Source of the DNA: an uncultured Desulfobacter sp.
Lineage (GTDB): Bacteria > Desulfobacterota > Desulfobacteria > Desulfobacterales > Desulfobacteraceae
Direction: 5' to 3'
NCBI RefSeq assembly: GCF_963664415.1
Contig: NZ_OY761445.1
Coordinates: 3,188,501-3,252,500 of the forward strand
DNA: 64,000 bases
Positions within the stretch are counted from its first letter, which is position 1. Each line of letters starts with the position of its first letter. Shown one piece after another: positions 18,218 to 27,206 of this stretch. The notes under the pieces were generated by a model. The model ran no database searches, was not told where the DNA came from, and worked only from the letters and a program-made list of their open reading frames with translations. The position numbers were made by a program, and so were the translations under genes.

Positions 18218-18511
18218 ATGCCGCGTGCAAAAAGATTTTATATTCCAGGTTGTGTATGGCACATAACCCATCGCTGTCACAAAAAAGAATTTTTGCTGAA
18301 ATTTGCTCGTGACAGGAATCGTTGGTTAGATTTACTGTTCAGGGCAAAACAAAAATACGGACTTGAAGTTTTAAATTACATTGTCACTTCTAACCATATC
18401 CATTTGCTGGTATCAGATAACGGCAACAGAGATACAATCCCAAAATCAATGCAGGTTATTGCCGGGCAAACCGCTCAAGGGCTCATGAGTCGGGCTCACC
18501 TACCACACTGA
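18218..18511 (+). pseudogene. Truncated REP-associated (Y1-type) transposase
   Basis: 97 residues match the N-terminal half of RAYT/Y1 transposases: GCVWHITHRCHKKEFLLKF and the HUH motif in YIVTSNHIHLLVSD. Family proteins are usually 200 or more residues. The frame is cut at GQTAQ, where the sequence switches to a GGGCTCATGAGTCGGGCTCA repeat. In relatives known to me the catalytic tyrosine follows this point, so the fragment should be inactive. The 30-bp repeats upstream and the 51-bp repeat downstream are probably its substrate sequences. Confidence 0.75.
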
Positions 18512-18558
18512 AATAAAATCAAATAATTTCAAAAAAACACCATAAAACAGGCTTAGGT
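18508..18558. repeat. 51-bp dispersed repeat, copy 2
   Basis: The same length and ends as 4559-4609, diverged internally. Its last six bases, TTAGGT, became the target duplication of the next IS element. Confidence 0.5.
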
Positions 18559-18621
18559 CTTACATTTCGCATGGATAAAAAATAATTTTTGCATTATCCT
18601 CAAAATGCATTGTTAAAACAG

Positions 18622-19386
18622 TCAAGTAGCCCGGAACTGCCACCAGCGGCCATGGAGGGTATTGTACACCTCACTGGGAATTTCTAAAAGTGAACAAACC
18701 TGCTCATGCAGAGAGTTGAGACCTTTTACCGCTGATTGAATGCAAATTCCGTTTTTGTTTATTTTTGAGTAATGGATATTTCGAAAGTAGTAACGGATGT
18801 TGCTCCAGGTCGGCTTTTTTGTATTCATTTTCTGAGGTAAAATTGGAAGCTGTTCTATCTCCTCTTTGGCCATGTTCATGCGGATTTTACGTTCGATAAG
18901 AGACACAATCATCAAGGCTATAAAATACAAAAAAAGCATGGCCTCGATCCGTTTTTCTTTCTTAAGAAAAACCGGGGCTACTTCCAAAACCGTCTTTTTG
19001 GTATACATGCGTTTTTCAAGAAAGGGTTGGTTTTTGTATCTTTTCAAAACATCGCCAGCCTCTAAGGAAGTGTTGGTAATCAGGGGGAAAATTCCATCAG
19101 TCCTCGACGCTTCTAAAAGGGCTTTTTCATTAAGCTTCCATTCAATACTATGAGAATATGCCCATTTATTTTTGTATTCGCTTTTCCTTCGAGAAGGACG
19201 GCCAGGTGACAATTTCACTCTGACTTGTTTACGTTCGGTGATAATTTTTACATCAATAAAGTCTTGGACACTTTTGCAAATGCTATCAACTGCTGTTTTA
19301 ATTTCCTTCTTGGTTTTTAGATGATACGCGTTTAGCTTGGGTACTAACTCCTCCAATTGTGAAACAGCTTTATCTATCTTCTTTTG
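18622..19386 (-). pseudogene. Copy A transposase, C-terminal part
   Basis: 255 codons correspond to the C-terminal half of the copy B transposase and are nearly identical to it. It includes the IS4 signature Y(2)Q(3)E(6)K in YKNQPFLEKRMYTKK. The gene is split by IS21 at the octamer TTCTTTTG; the N-terminal part is at 22195-23117. Confidence 0.9.
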
Positions 19387-19473
19387 GTTTTGCTAACCTA
19401 AAATTGACCCCTTTGAGGGCCAAATGACAACCTAAAATTGACCCCCCACTTTGCATCAGTACTCTGGTATTGA

Positions 19474-21015
19474 ATGGAGATTTTTAACCCATTACCGGAG
19501 ACGAAAAGGAGAATGCTTAAAGTGGATCAGTATGATTACATCCGAACAGCTCACCGTGTTTATGGAAAGGCCATTAAAGAGCTTGCCAGAGAAACCGGCC
19601 ATTCAAAAAACACCATAAAAAAAATTTTAAAGCAGGAATACATTGGCTACAAGCAACGATCTAAACAGCCATATCCCGTTCTTGGTCCTTATATCCAGGA
19701 GATAGACCGCTGGCTTGGCGATGACAAGGACAAGCCATACAAACAGCGACATACAGCAACCCGGATATACCATCGTCTGAAATCGGAACTCGAGTATTCC
19801 GGTGGAGAGACGACGGTTCGCCGTTATGTGCGTGAGGCAAAGCTGAGGCTGGGTTTAACGAATCAGCAGGCATTTATCCCATCAGATCCGACGACTGCCC
19901 AGGAAGCCGAGGTAGACTGGGGAAACTGTCAGGCAGTTATTGCCGGCGAACCCGTGAAGCTGAAATTATTTTGCATACGTTCAAAATGTTCGGGCAAACA
20001 CTTTGTTCGCTGTTATCCCTGTGAAAGGCAGCAAGCTTTATTTGACGCTCATATCCAGGCCTTTTCATTTTTTGGAGGCGTGTTCCCAGTTCTTATCTAT
20101 GACAATCTGACAACAGTCGTACAAAAGGTATTTAAAGGAAAAAAACGTCATCTTCAGGAATCTTATAATCGGTTCAAGGCCTATTACAACTTCGATCCAA
20201 GGTTTTGCAATCCCGGCCAGGGCCATGAAAAAGGTGGGATTGAAGGCCTGGTCGGCTACGCTCGAAGAAATTATATGGTTCCTATCCCACATGCTGACAG
20301 CCTGGACGAATTGAACACGCGCCTCCTCGATGATTGCATGGCCTATGGAGAGCATCGCATCGCCGGTCAAACACAAAGCGTCAATGAATTGTTTGAATCA
20401 GAAAAGCAGGTATTGCTGCCATTGCCGACAACATCGTTCAGTAACGTTGAGACGTTCATGGTCAGGGTAAACAAATATGCCACCGTTATTATTGACAAGA
20501 ACCGGTATTCTGTCCCGACGCGCTATGCTTACATGAGAGTGCAGGCGATAGTAGAGATAGACCAGGTGATCATTTATTGGAGCGGCAGAAAAATAAGCAC
20601 CCATCATCGGTTATATGGAAATAATAAGTGGAGTTTAAAACCGGAACATTATCTGGAGTTGATTCGTCAGCGTCCACAATCATTTGATACCGCCCGGCCA
20701 ATTTTACAATGGCGTGATCAATGGCCGGATTGCCTGGAAAAGTTATTAGAACATTTTCGCCGGAAAAACGGTGTAACCAAAGGTACCCGGGAATTTGTCA
20801 CCGTGCTGATGCTGTACGAAAAATATGCTGTCGACAAGATCGAAGCAGCCGTAAAGGAAGCACTGAAAAGCAATGTCGGCTGCAGCAATGCTCTCAAGCA
20901 GATTTTACACAGTCAAAACATCTCTATGGAGTCCCAATTTGATCCTTTGTCGAACTGGGAGACACTGCCCCCTGCTGACATCTCGGCATACGAACAGCTT
21001 GGAGGTATCTTATGA
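19474..21015 (+). CDS. istA: IS21 transposase IstA
   Basis: This 513-residue protein has an N-terminal helix-turn-helix (IKELARETGHSKNTIKKILK) and an rve-type DDE core. The core has D in AEVDWGNCQA, D in FPVLIYDNLTTVVQKV and E in HEKGGIEGLVGYARRN. The C-terminal part contains the usual KYATVIIDKNRYSVPTRYAY stretch. A second possible start is ATG at 19513. The stop overlaps the istB start (ATGA). It appears complete. Confidence 0.95.
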   Translation: MEIFNPLPETKRRMLKVDQYDYIRTAHRVYGKAIKELARETGHSKNTIKKILKQEYIGYKQRSKQPYPVLGPYIQEIDRWLGDDKDKPYKQRHTATRIYHRLKSELEYSGGETTVRRYVREAKLRLGLTNQQAFIPSDPTTAQEAEVDWGNCQAVIAGEPVKLKLFCIRSKCSGKHFVRCYPCERQQALFDAHIQAFSFFGGVFPVLIYDNLTTVVQKVFKGKKRHLQESYNRFKAYYNFDPRFCNPGQGHEKGGIEGLVGYARRNYMVPIPHADSLDELNTRLLDDCMAYGEHRIAGQTQSVNELFESEKQVLLPLPTTSFSNVETFMVRVNKYATVIIDKNRYSVPTRYAYMRVQAIVEIDQVIIYWSGRKISTHHRLYGNNKWSLKPEHYLELIRQRPQSFDTARPILQWRDQWPDCLEKLLEHFRRKNGVTKGTREFVTVLMLYEKYAVDKIEAAVKEALKSNVGCSNALKQILHSQNISMESQFDPLSNWETLPPADISAYEQLGGIL

Positions 21016-21764
21016 ACCCAGCAGTCCAGGCAGTCCTCACACAGCACTTAAAAACGCTGAAGCTCTCGACGATGGAAAAAGAGTTGGAAGGTCAGATCCG
21101 GCAGGCGCATGAGGCGGCCTGCGGCTACGATGAGTTTTTATTGAATCTTGTTGAAGCGGAAGTTCAAATACGGCAGGAAAACGGTCGCAAGCGACGTCTC
21201 AAGGAAGCCAGGTTCCCGATGCAGAAACCGCTTGAAACATTTGATTTTGAGGCTGCCCCTGATTTGGACGCCCGGTTGATCAAAGAACTTTCAACAGGGA
21301 CATTCATTAAAGAAGCCCGGAATATAATTTTGATAGGTAAAAGCGGAGCCGGTAAAACCCATCTGGCAACCAGCATCGGGATGGAAGCCTGCCGGTATGG
21401 ACATCGAGTTCGTTTTATTACTGGTTGTGGGCTTGCAAACGAACTGACGGAGGCCAGGGAACAACAGGCTCTGGGTAGAATGATAAAACGATATGCCGGT
21501 TATGGGCTGTTGATTCTTGATGAATTGGGGTACGTCCCGTTCAGTAAAATCGGCGCTGAATTATTGTTCCAAGTCCTTACCGAGCGCCATGAAAGACGTT
21601 CGATCATCATCACTACCAATCTTGGTTTTGGTGATTGGACGCAGGTGTTTGGCGATGCAAATCTTACCGCTGCTCTGCTGGATCGTGTCACTCACCGGGC
21701 TCACATTATTCAATGTAACTGGGACAGTTATCGACTTAAACAGACTTTAAAATCGAGAGGATAA
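21012..21764 (+). CDS. istB: IS21 helper ATPase IstB
   Basis: This 250-residue AAA+ protein has Walker A in IGKSGAGKTHLATSIG, Walker B in LLILDELGYVPFSKIGAELL and sensor sequence SIIITTNLGFGDW. IstB assembles on DNA and stimulates the IstA transposase. The protein has the normal family length and overlaps istA by 4 nt. Confidence 0.95.
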   Translation: MNPAVQAVLTQHLKTLKLSTMEKELEGQIRQAHEAACGYDEFLLNLVEAEVQIRQENGRKRRLKEARFPMQKPLETFDFEAAPDLDARLIKELSTGTFIKEARNIILIGKSGAGKTHLATSIGMEACRYGHRVRFITGCGLANELTEAREQQALGRMIKRYAGYGLLILDELGYVPFSKIGAELLFQVLTERHERRSIIITTNLGFGDWTQVFGDANLTAALLDRVTHRAHIIQCNWDSYRLKQTLKSRG

Positions 21765-21767
21765 AGA

Positions 21768-22028
21768 ATGAAAGAACTGGATGTATATAATCCCCTGAAA
21801 GGTCGAAATGAAACGATAAGGATCGAGATCTCCGAAGACTGTACGACCTATTTTGAAGAGGCGGAGAAGAATGATGATATCCTGAGCATTACAGACACAG
21901 ATGCCGGTTTGTTAATACAAGAGTGTGGGTGCACAAAACCGATTCTCATAGCTGTAGAATCACGGGAATCAATTAATTACAGCCAAAAAGGAGCGTTGAA
22001 GGCAATAGCCGACTACTGCGTTGGGTAG
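21768..22028 (+). CDS. Small acidic passenger protein of the IS21 element
   Basis: 86 residues, starting MKELDVYNPLKGRNETIRIE and containing DILSITDTDAGLLIQECGCT and ESINYSQKGALKAIADYC. It starts 3 bp after the istB stop, so it is cotranscribed, with an AGAGGATAAAG site before the ATG. I recognise no family. It is clearly inside the element, between istB and the terminal repeats, where classical IS21 elements carry nothing. It may be a regulator or cargo gene. Confidence 0.65.
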   Translation: MKELDVYNPLKGRNETIRIEISEDCTTYFEEAEKNDDILSITDTDAGLLIQECGCTKPILIAVESRESINYSQKGALKAIADYCVG

Positions 22029-22034
22029 CCCGTC

Positions 22035-22088
22035 CGGCCAGGGCCAGGGGATCGGCCCGGCGCCGGGCCGATCCCCTGGCCCTGGCCG
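22035..22088. repeat. 54-bp perfect palindrome at the IS21 passenger gene end
   Basis: Two 27-bp arms meet without a loop; the left arm starts CGGCCAGGGCCAGGGGATCG and the centre is GGCGCC. It begins 6 bp after the passenger stop codon. In RNA it would form a very strong GC-rich hairpin without a U-tract; in DNA it could extrude as a cruciform. Confidence 0.93.
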
Positions 22089-22194
22089 TTACCCAAACCG
22101 GAACTATATAAAAAGCGATAAGAGAATGATTTTAACAACAGGGGGGGTCAAAATTGGGTTGTCGAGAGGGGTCAATTTTGTGTTGCAATTCCGA

Positions 22195-23117
22195 TTCTTT
22201 TGCCGGCGACCTTTGTCATCGTCTTGTTTTGCGCTGCTATGTACAAAAATAATGCGGTAACCTTTTTGCGTTGGTTCTGCCTCATAGGTTTTGTAGGTGT
22301 TGAGCTTATTTTTTTTGCGTGAACTTTCGGTAACAAAAACATGTTTCCATTCAGCATCATTTTTTTTCAAATACTGGTAAAATAGTTTCACCTCTTTACG
22401 GCCCTTTGGGACAATAGTGATGAATAACCCGCCGTTTTTGTCGATGTGATCCAAGTTGTCCTGGCCGCAAAGCTTACAGTCGGCTACGTAAATAAACTGT
22501 TCCTTACCCAATAGTGCGCGTAGGCCATTCCAGTTTGGAATATGGGTGACATCGTCGCAAGTGTTGCCATCAAAAAGTTCATAACTTAACGGCACATGGC
22601 CGTCGGAAGTGATATTCAGGCCAAATACGACCTGTTTGCAATCAGGTCTGAAATCTTTGTTGTGGCCGTGTTTGAGTTTGACGGCCTGAGGATCGGGGTT
22701 GTCATATTTACCGATGAAGGTCACTGTGGTGCTGTCATTGTGGACTTCATCGGTCAGCAGATCATGGGTCGCAATTGCGTTAGCCGAGGCCTCTGTCATA
22801 AGCGAATGGCGGTCTGCCTCGAAAAGGGCAGAAAGGGATCTGGCTAACCGGTCATCATTGAACAGCTTTGCTTCAACCGGTTCTGCAGCAAGATCGTCGG
22901 AGTACTTGGCCAACCAATCCTGAATTTTATATAATGGCTTATTTTCACAAATGATATTTGCCGTAAGGACACATAGGCTTTCTGCATGTTCAGCCAGGCT
23001 GTTAGGTGCCCCGGGGACATACTTGGTAAAAAGATTGAACAGATGAAGTTCATCCATATAATGCTTGACCATTGGCAGAACATCAACCTGGTTGAACTGT
23101 GCTTCAAATTGTTCCAT
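22195..23117 (-). pseudogene. Copy A transposase, N-terminal part
   Basis: This starts MEQFEAQFNQVDVLPMVK at 23117 and runs about 307 codons to the duplicated octamer where IS21 is inserted; the open frame continues a further 30 codons into IS21 (to 22104). It contains the first catalytic aspartates region (VHNDSTTVTFIG, IYVADCKLCG). Together with 18622-19386 it would give about 559 residues. Confidence 0.9.
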
Positions 23118-23327
23118 AACACCCCCTCTTGTTGAGTTTAAGGGAGTTATAAAACAATTTAGAGTGAAAGTCTAGATTTTTTATATCTTATTGATATTAC
23201 AATGCATTATTGGTCGTTCTTAAAATATTGATAATTATTTTTACCCATGCGAAATGTAAGTTAGGTCTTACATTTCGCATGGATAAAAAATAATTTTTGC
23301 CTTATCCTCAAAATGCATTGTTAAAAC

Positions 23328-25242
23328 GTACATTCCGCACTCAATTTTATGGTTCTTTGACAATTTATTCAGCGTTTGCACAGCTCTTACGGAACAAAAA
23401 AGCATTCCGGCGGGACGTCCAAGGCTCTAAGGTACTGCACTTGAGTATCATTTAGCGGCTTTGCTAATTTTCGTTGTCTTCCAACGGTTATAACTAATAT
23501 GCTAAGAAACTTCGTAGTCATCATAAAGGCCGTCGGACTATTTGTGGGCTTTTTTTTCCAGCCAGGCAACTGTTTCCCCGTCTTTTTTACATGCAGCTTC
23601 AAGTTTCGTTCTATTAGCCGCCAGAGCAACAAAGAAAGCAGGAGAATTAGCCCAAGCGCTTCCACCCGTTTCGGCTTCTTCAGAAAGATGGCATTCACAA
23701 TGGCTGGATCTTTCAGGAACCCGAAATTTTTTTCGATCCCATCCTGTTCTTTGTAAAGCCTGAGGAGCTCGACTCCTGGCCACTCCTGTTCGTCAGCCTG
23801 GGCCGGAACGTTGGTTATGAGTACAAAACAGCCCGCTTCAAGTCTGATCTTTTCTGTTTTTTCTGGATCTTCTTCGACAGTTGCCTTCAGTTCATATTCA
23901 ATGGATTTCGGCTTCCTGGCTTCCCCTTTTTTGGGACGTCCTTTGCCGTATTTGGGTACGTCAATGATCTCTGCTCGCAAGTTGTAACGGCTTTTGTCTG
24001 CTGCTTTGACCAAAGTGCCGGCTGCCACCTCTGCATCCGGGCGACATTTGAAGGGTTGGAGAGTCGCCTCTTTGATTTTCTTTTCCAGCTGGTCTTTGCT
24101 GGTTTTTAATATTCGGTCGATGCGTTTCTGACGCCTTTTATCATGGGCACTGGAGTGATATACAATGGCCCGGTAGGCCCCATCACCAATGGTAGCGGTT
24201 GTTTCATAATAACGATAGGATGCGGGCGGTTTCTTTTCGCTTTGGCTTTCGGCCAAAGCCCCAATATCAACCCAGTTGTCGGCTGCAACAGCCTGGGCAA
24301 TGGCATGCTTACATTCATTGAAATTAGCTGGCAATCGGCTTAAAAAACGGATGCCGTTTCCCTCCGCAGCTATAAGATTATCTGTGGTCACAAAGGCTGA
24401 ATCTGCAACATAAATGGAGGCACCGGGCTTGAACCCATGTTCGGCCATGTGTGATGAGATATGAGATAAAAGCTCATTGTTCAGGGTCTTGTCTGAAGCA
24501 TTCCCGTCCTGGGTTTTTCCTATGATCGGAATATTTCGGTCTACACACAACATGGACACCATGAACTGCTTCAAATCCGGACGTTTATCCTTGCTGTAAC
24601 CGTAGGTGATATTCAATTGCGTATCGGGGTGATCTTCGTAAGCGCCAAAGACGGAGACAGAGGTCGTATCAAAGTGGTGGTGGCGCGTATCCAGTTTAAA
24701 ACAACCAATGGCGTTTTGGGAAATCTGGGAAAATATCTTTTGAGTTCCAGTCTCAAAAAGTTTGTCCAATACCCGCCCCAGATTTGTGTCGTTAAATTTA
24801 TCGGGGCTGATGGGTTTGCCAAAAAGCAACTCGGTATCCATTTCGTCGAAAGCTTCTTCAAGTCTGTACAAAGGAGTCCTTCCGGAGACCGTATCCATAA
24901 TCATCCCAAGCACCGCATCACCTGGCGATAGATCCATTTTGCTATCTGTCATGGTATTGATCGTTTCAACCAGATTGATACGTTTGGCGTACTCTTTGAA
25001 AATCGGAAGAAATTTTACATCTGTGAAATTCCATTCCTCGGTACCTGGGATGTTCATATTTTGCTCCCTCTTCGTTTTGAGTTTTTTTTGGGGAGCACCA
25101 TAAACTAAATAATTGGTGTTTGTCTAGACAAACTTTTTTTATTTATTATACTTTTGTGAAGTGTTTGAAAATCAGGTTAACATGTTGATTTTATATTATT
25201 TAAAATTGTATGTGTTTTGTCGATTGAAGGTGCGGAAAATAC
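23328..25242 (-). mobile_element. IS4-superfamily element (1915 bp) nested in copy B
   Basis: The ends are GTACATTCCGCACTCAAT and, from the other side, GTATTTTCCGCACCTTCAAT. It is flanked by GTTAAAAC at 23320-23327 and 25243-25250. Copy A has a single uninterrupted GTTAAAAC here, confirming the insertion point. Confidence 0.92.
23387..25057 (-). CDS. IS4-superfamily (IS1634-like) transposase
   Basis: This 556-residue DDE transposase has D in HHHFDTTSVSVFG, D in SIYVADSAFVTTDN and a Y(2)Q(3)E(6)K motif in YKEQDGIEKNFGFLK. Charged, Lys-rich helical segments lie in the middle. It is intact and only distantly similar to the copy A/B transposase. It is the sole gene of its element. Confidence 0.93.
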   Translation of the reverse strand: MNIPGTEEWNFTDVKFLPIFKEYAKRINLVETINTMTDSKMDLSPGDAVLGMIMDTVSGRTPLYRLEEAFDEMDTELLFGKPISPDKFNDTNLGRVLDKLFETGTQKIFSQISQNAIGCFKLDTRHHHFDTTSVSVFGAYEDHPDTQLNITYGYSKDKRPDLKQFMVSMLCVDRNIPIIGKTQDGNASDKTLNNELLSHISSHMAEHGFKPGASIYVADSAFVTTDNLIAAEGNGIRFLSRLPANFNECKHAIAQAVAADNWVDIGALAESQSEKKPPASYRYYETTATIGDGAYRAIVYHSSAHDKRRQKRIDRILKTSKDQLEKKIKEATLQPFKCRPDAEVAAGTLVKAADKSRYNLRAEIIDVPKYGKGRPKKGEARKPKSIEYELKATVEEDPEKTEKIRLEAGCFVLITNVPAQADEQEWPGVELLRLYKEQDGIEKNFGFLKDPAIVNAIFLKKPKRVEALGLILLLSLLLWRLIERNLKLHVKKTGKQLPGWKKKPTNSPTAFMMTTKFLSILVITVGRQRKLAKPLNDTQVQYLRALDVPPECFFVP

Positions 25243-25252
25243 GTTAAAACAG

Positions 25253-26803
25253 TCAAGTAGCCCGGAACTGCCACCAGCGGCCATGGAGGGTTTTGTACAC
25301 CTCACTGGGAATTTCTAAAAGTGAACAAACCTGCTCATGCAGAGAGTTGAGCCCTTTTACCGCTGATTGAATGCAAATTCCGTTTTTGTTTATTTTTGAG
25401 TAATGGATATTTCGAAAGTAATAACGGATGTTGCTCCAGGTCGGTTTTTTTGTATTCATTCCCTGAGGTAAAATTGGAAGCCGTTCTATCTCCTCTTTGG
25501 CCATGTTCATGCGGATCTTACGTTCGATAAGAGACACAATCATCAAGGCTATAAAATACAAAAAAAGCATGGCCTCGATCCGTTTTTCTTTTTTAAGAAA
25601 AACCGGGGCTACTTCCAAAACCGTCTTTTTGGTATACATGCGTTTTTCAAGAAAGGGTTGGTTTTTGTATCTTTTCAAAACATCGCCAGCGTCTAAGGAA
25701 GTGTTGGTAATCAGGGGGAAAATTCCATCAGTCCTCGACGCTTCTAAAAGGGCTTTTTCATTAAGCTTCCATTCAATACTATAAGAATATGCCCATTTAT
25801 TTTTGTATTCGCTTTTCCTTCGAGAAGGACGGCCAGGTGACAATTTCACTCTGACTTGTTTACGTTCGGTGATAATTTTTAGATCAATAAAGTCTTGGAC
25901 ACTTTTGCAAATGCTGTCAACTGCTGTTTTGATTTCCTTTTTGGTTTTTAGATGATACGCGGTTAGCTTGGGTACTAACGCCTCCAATTGTGAAACAGCT
26001 TTATCTATCTTCTTTTGCCTGCGACCCTTGTCATCGTCTTGTTTTGCGCTGCTATGTACAAAAATAATGCGGTAACCTTTTTGTGTTGGTTCTGCCTCAT
26101 AGGTCTTGTAGATGTTGAGCTTATTTTTTTTGCGTGAACTTTCGGTAACAAAAGCATGTTTCCATTCAGCATCATTTTTTTTCAAATACTGGTAAAATAG
26201 TTTCACCTCTTCACGGCCCTTGGGAACAATCGTGATGAATAACCCGCCGTTTTTGTCGATGTGATCCAAGTTGTCCTGGCCGCAAAGCTTACAGTCGGCT
26301 ACGTAAATAAACTGTTCCTTACCCAATAGTGCTCGTAGGCCATTCCAGTTTGGAATATGGGTGACATCGTCGCAAGTGTTGCCATCAAAAAGTTCATAAC
26401 TTAACGGCACATGGCCGTCGGAAGTGATATTCAGGCCAAATACGACCTGTTTGCAATCAGGTCTGAAATCTTTGTTGTGGCCGTGTTTGAGTTTGACGGC
26501 CTGAGGATCGGGGTTGTCATATTTACCGATGAAGGTCACTGTGGTGCTGTCATTGTGGACTTCATCGGTCAGCAGATCATGGGTCGCAATTGCGTTAGCC
26601 GAGGCCTCTGTCATAAGCGAATGGCGGTCTGCCTCGAAAAGGGCAGAAAGGGATCTGGCTAACCGGTCATCATTGAACAGCTTTGCTTCAACCGGTTCTG
26701 CAGCAAGATCGTCGGAGTACTTGGCCAACCAATCTTGAATTTTATATAATGGCTTATTTTCACAAATGATATTTGCCGTAAGGACACATAGGCTTTCTGC
26801 ATG
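25253..26803 (-). pseudogene. Copy B transposase, N-terminally truncated
   Basis: The frame is nearly identical to copy A from residue 44 (HAESLCVL) to the C-terminus and is uninterrupted downstream. The original start is deleted; a TTG at 26728 would give 491 residues. All core acidic residues remain (VHNDSTTVTF, YVADCKLC, YKNQPFLEKRMYTKK). It is probably inactive through loss of the N-terminal domain. Confidence 0.85.
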
Positions 26804-26835
26804 CGAAATGTAAGTTTGTATTTATATTTTTTATA

Positions 26836-27206
26836 TGAAACACTCTCCCATAAAAGGGGAATAGTGTCCCGTTGGTTTTATGGCTTTTTGTTCCACAACA
26901 CTTTCATTACCGTTACAAATTGAAGGTATCAAATCAATAAAGCTATCTCTTTCAGATAACAATTCAAGCACAGAAGACAACTTTTTAAATCATCAGCGGC
27001 GGTCGGTTTATACTATAAAAGTTTTATATACGTGGTACCTCTTCATGGAAGTCCAACAGTTCGTTGTGCAAAAAACCGACCAGTCATGTTATATTCGCGC
27101 TCTAAGGCTTCATTTCAACATCCGACTTTTTATTGCTGAATTAAAAATCTATTGTCAGTTGTACCCCTTTAATCAATATCTGCACAAAATATTTTTGATA
27201 GATCAA
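26836..27206 (-). other. Noncoding part of the IS110 element, candidate bridge RNA region
   Basis: About 370 bp without a convincing gene lie 3' of the recombinase. In IS110-family elements a structured bridge RNA is encoded in a noncoding end, and a downstream location is typical of the IS1111 branch. No structure was computed; this is a location-based suggestion. Confidence 0.35.

Larger units (their letters stand above)
19387..22194 (+). mobile_element. IS21-family element (2808 bp) nested in copy A
   Basis: It is flanked by the 8-bp direct repeat TTCTTTTG (19379-19386 and 22195-22202). Near both ends are inverted copies of AAAATTGACCCCT, with further internal copies, the multiple terminal repeats typical of IS21. 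It contains istA, istB, a third ORF and a long palindrome. Confidence 0.9.
18559..23260 (-). mobile_element. IS4-superfamily element, copy A, interrupted by IS21
   Basis: The ends are CTTACATTTCGCATGG and its inverse CATGCGAAATGTAAG, flanked by TTAGGT at 18553-18558 and 23261-23266. After removing the nested IS21 and one duplicated octamer, the element is 1886 bp. A second, nearly identical copy follows immediately after the right TTAGGT. Confidence 0.9.
23267..26814 (-). mobile_element. IS4-superfamily element, copy B, with a nested IS and an internal deletion
   Basis: The left end (CTTACATTTCGCATGG) follows TTAGGT directly, and the right end is GCGAAATGTAAG at 26814. It lacks about 260 bp relative to copy A. 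The sequence jumps from the transposase N-terminal region to the right terminus at a shared CATG (26800-26803), so the start codon and first 43 codons are lost. A second IS4-type element lies at 23328-25242. Confidence 0.88.
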
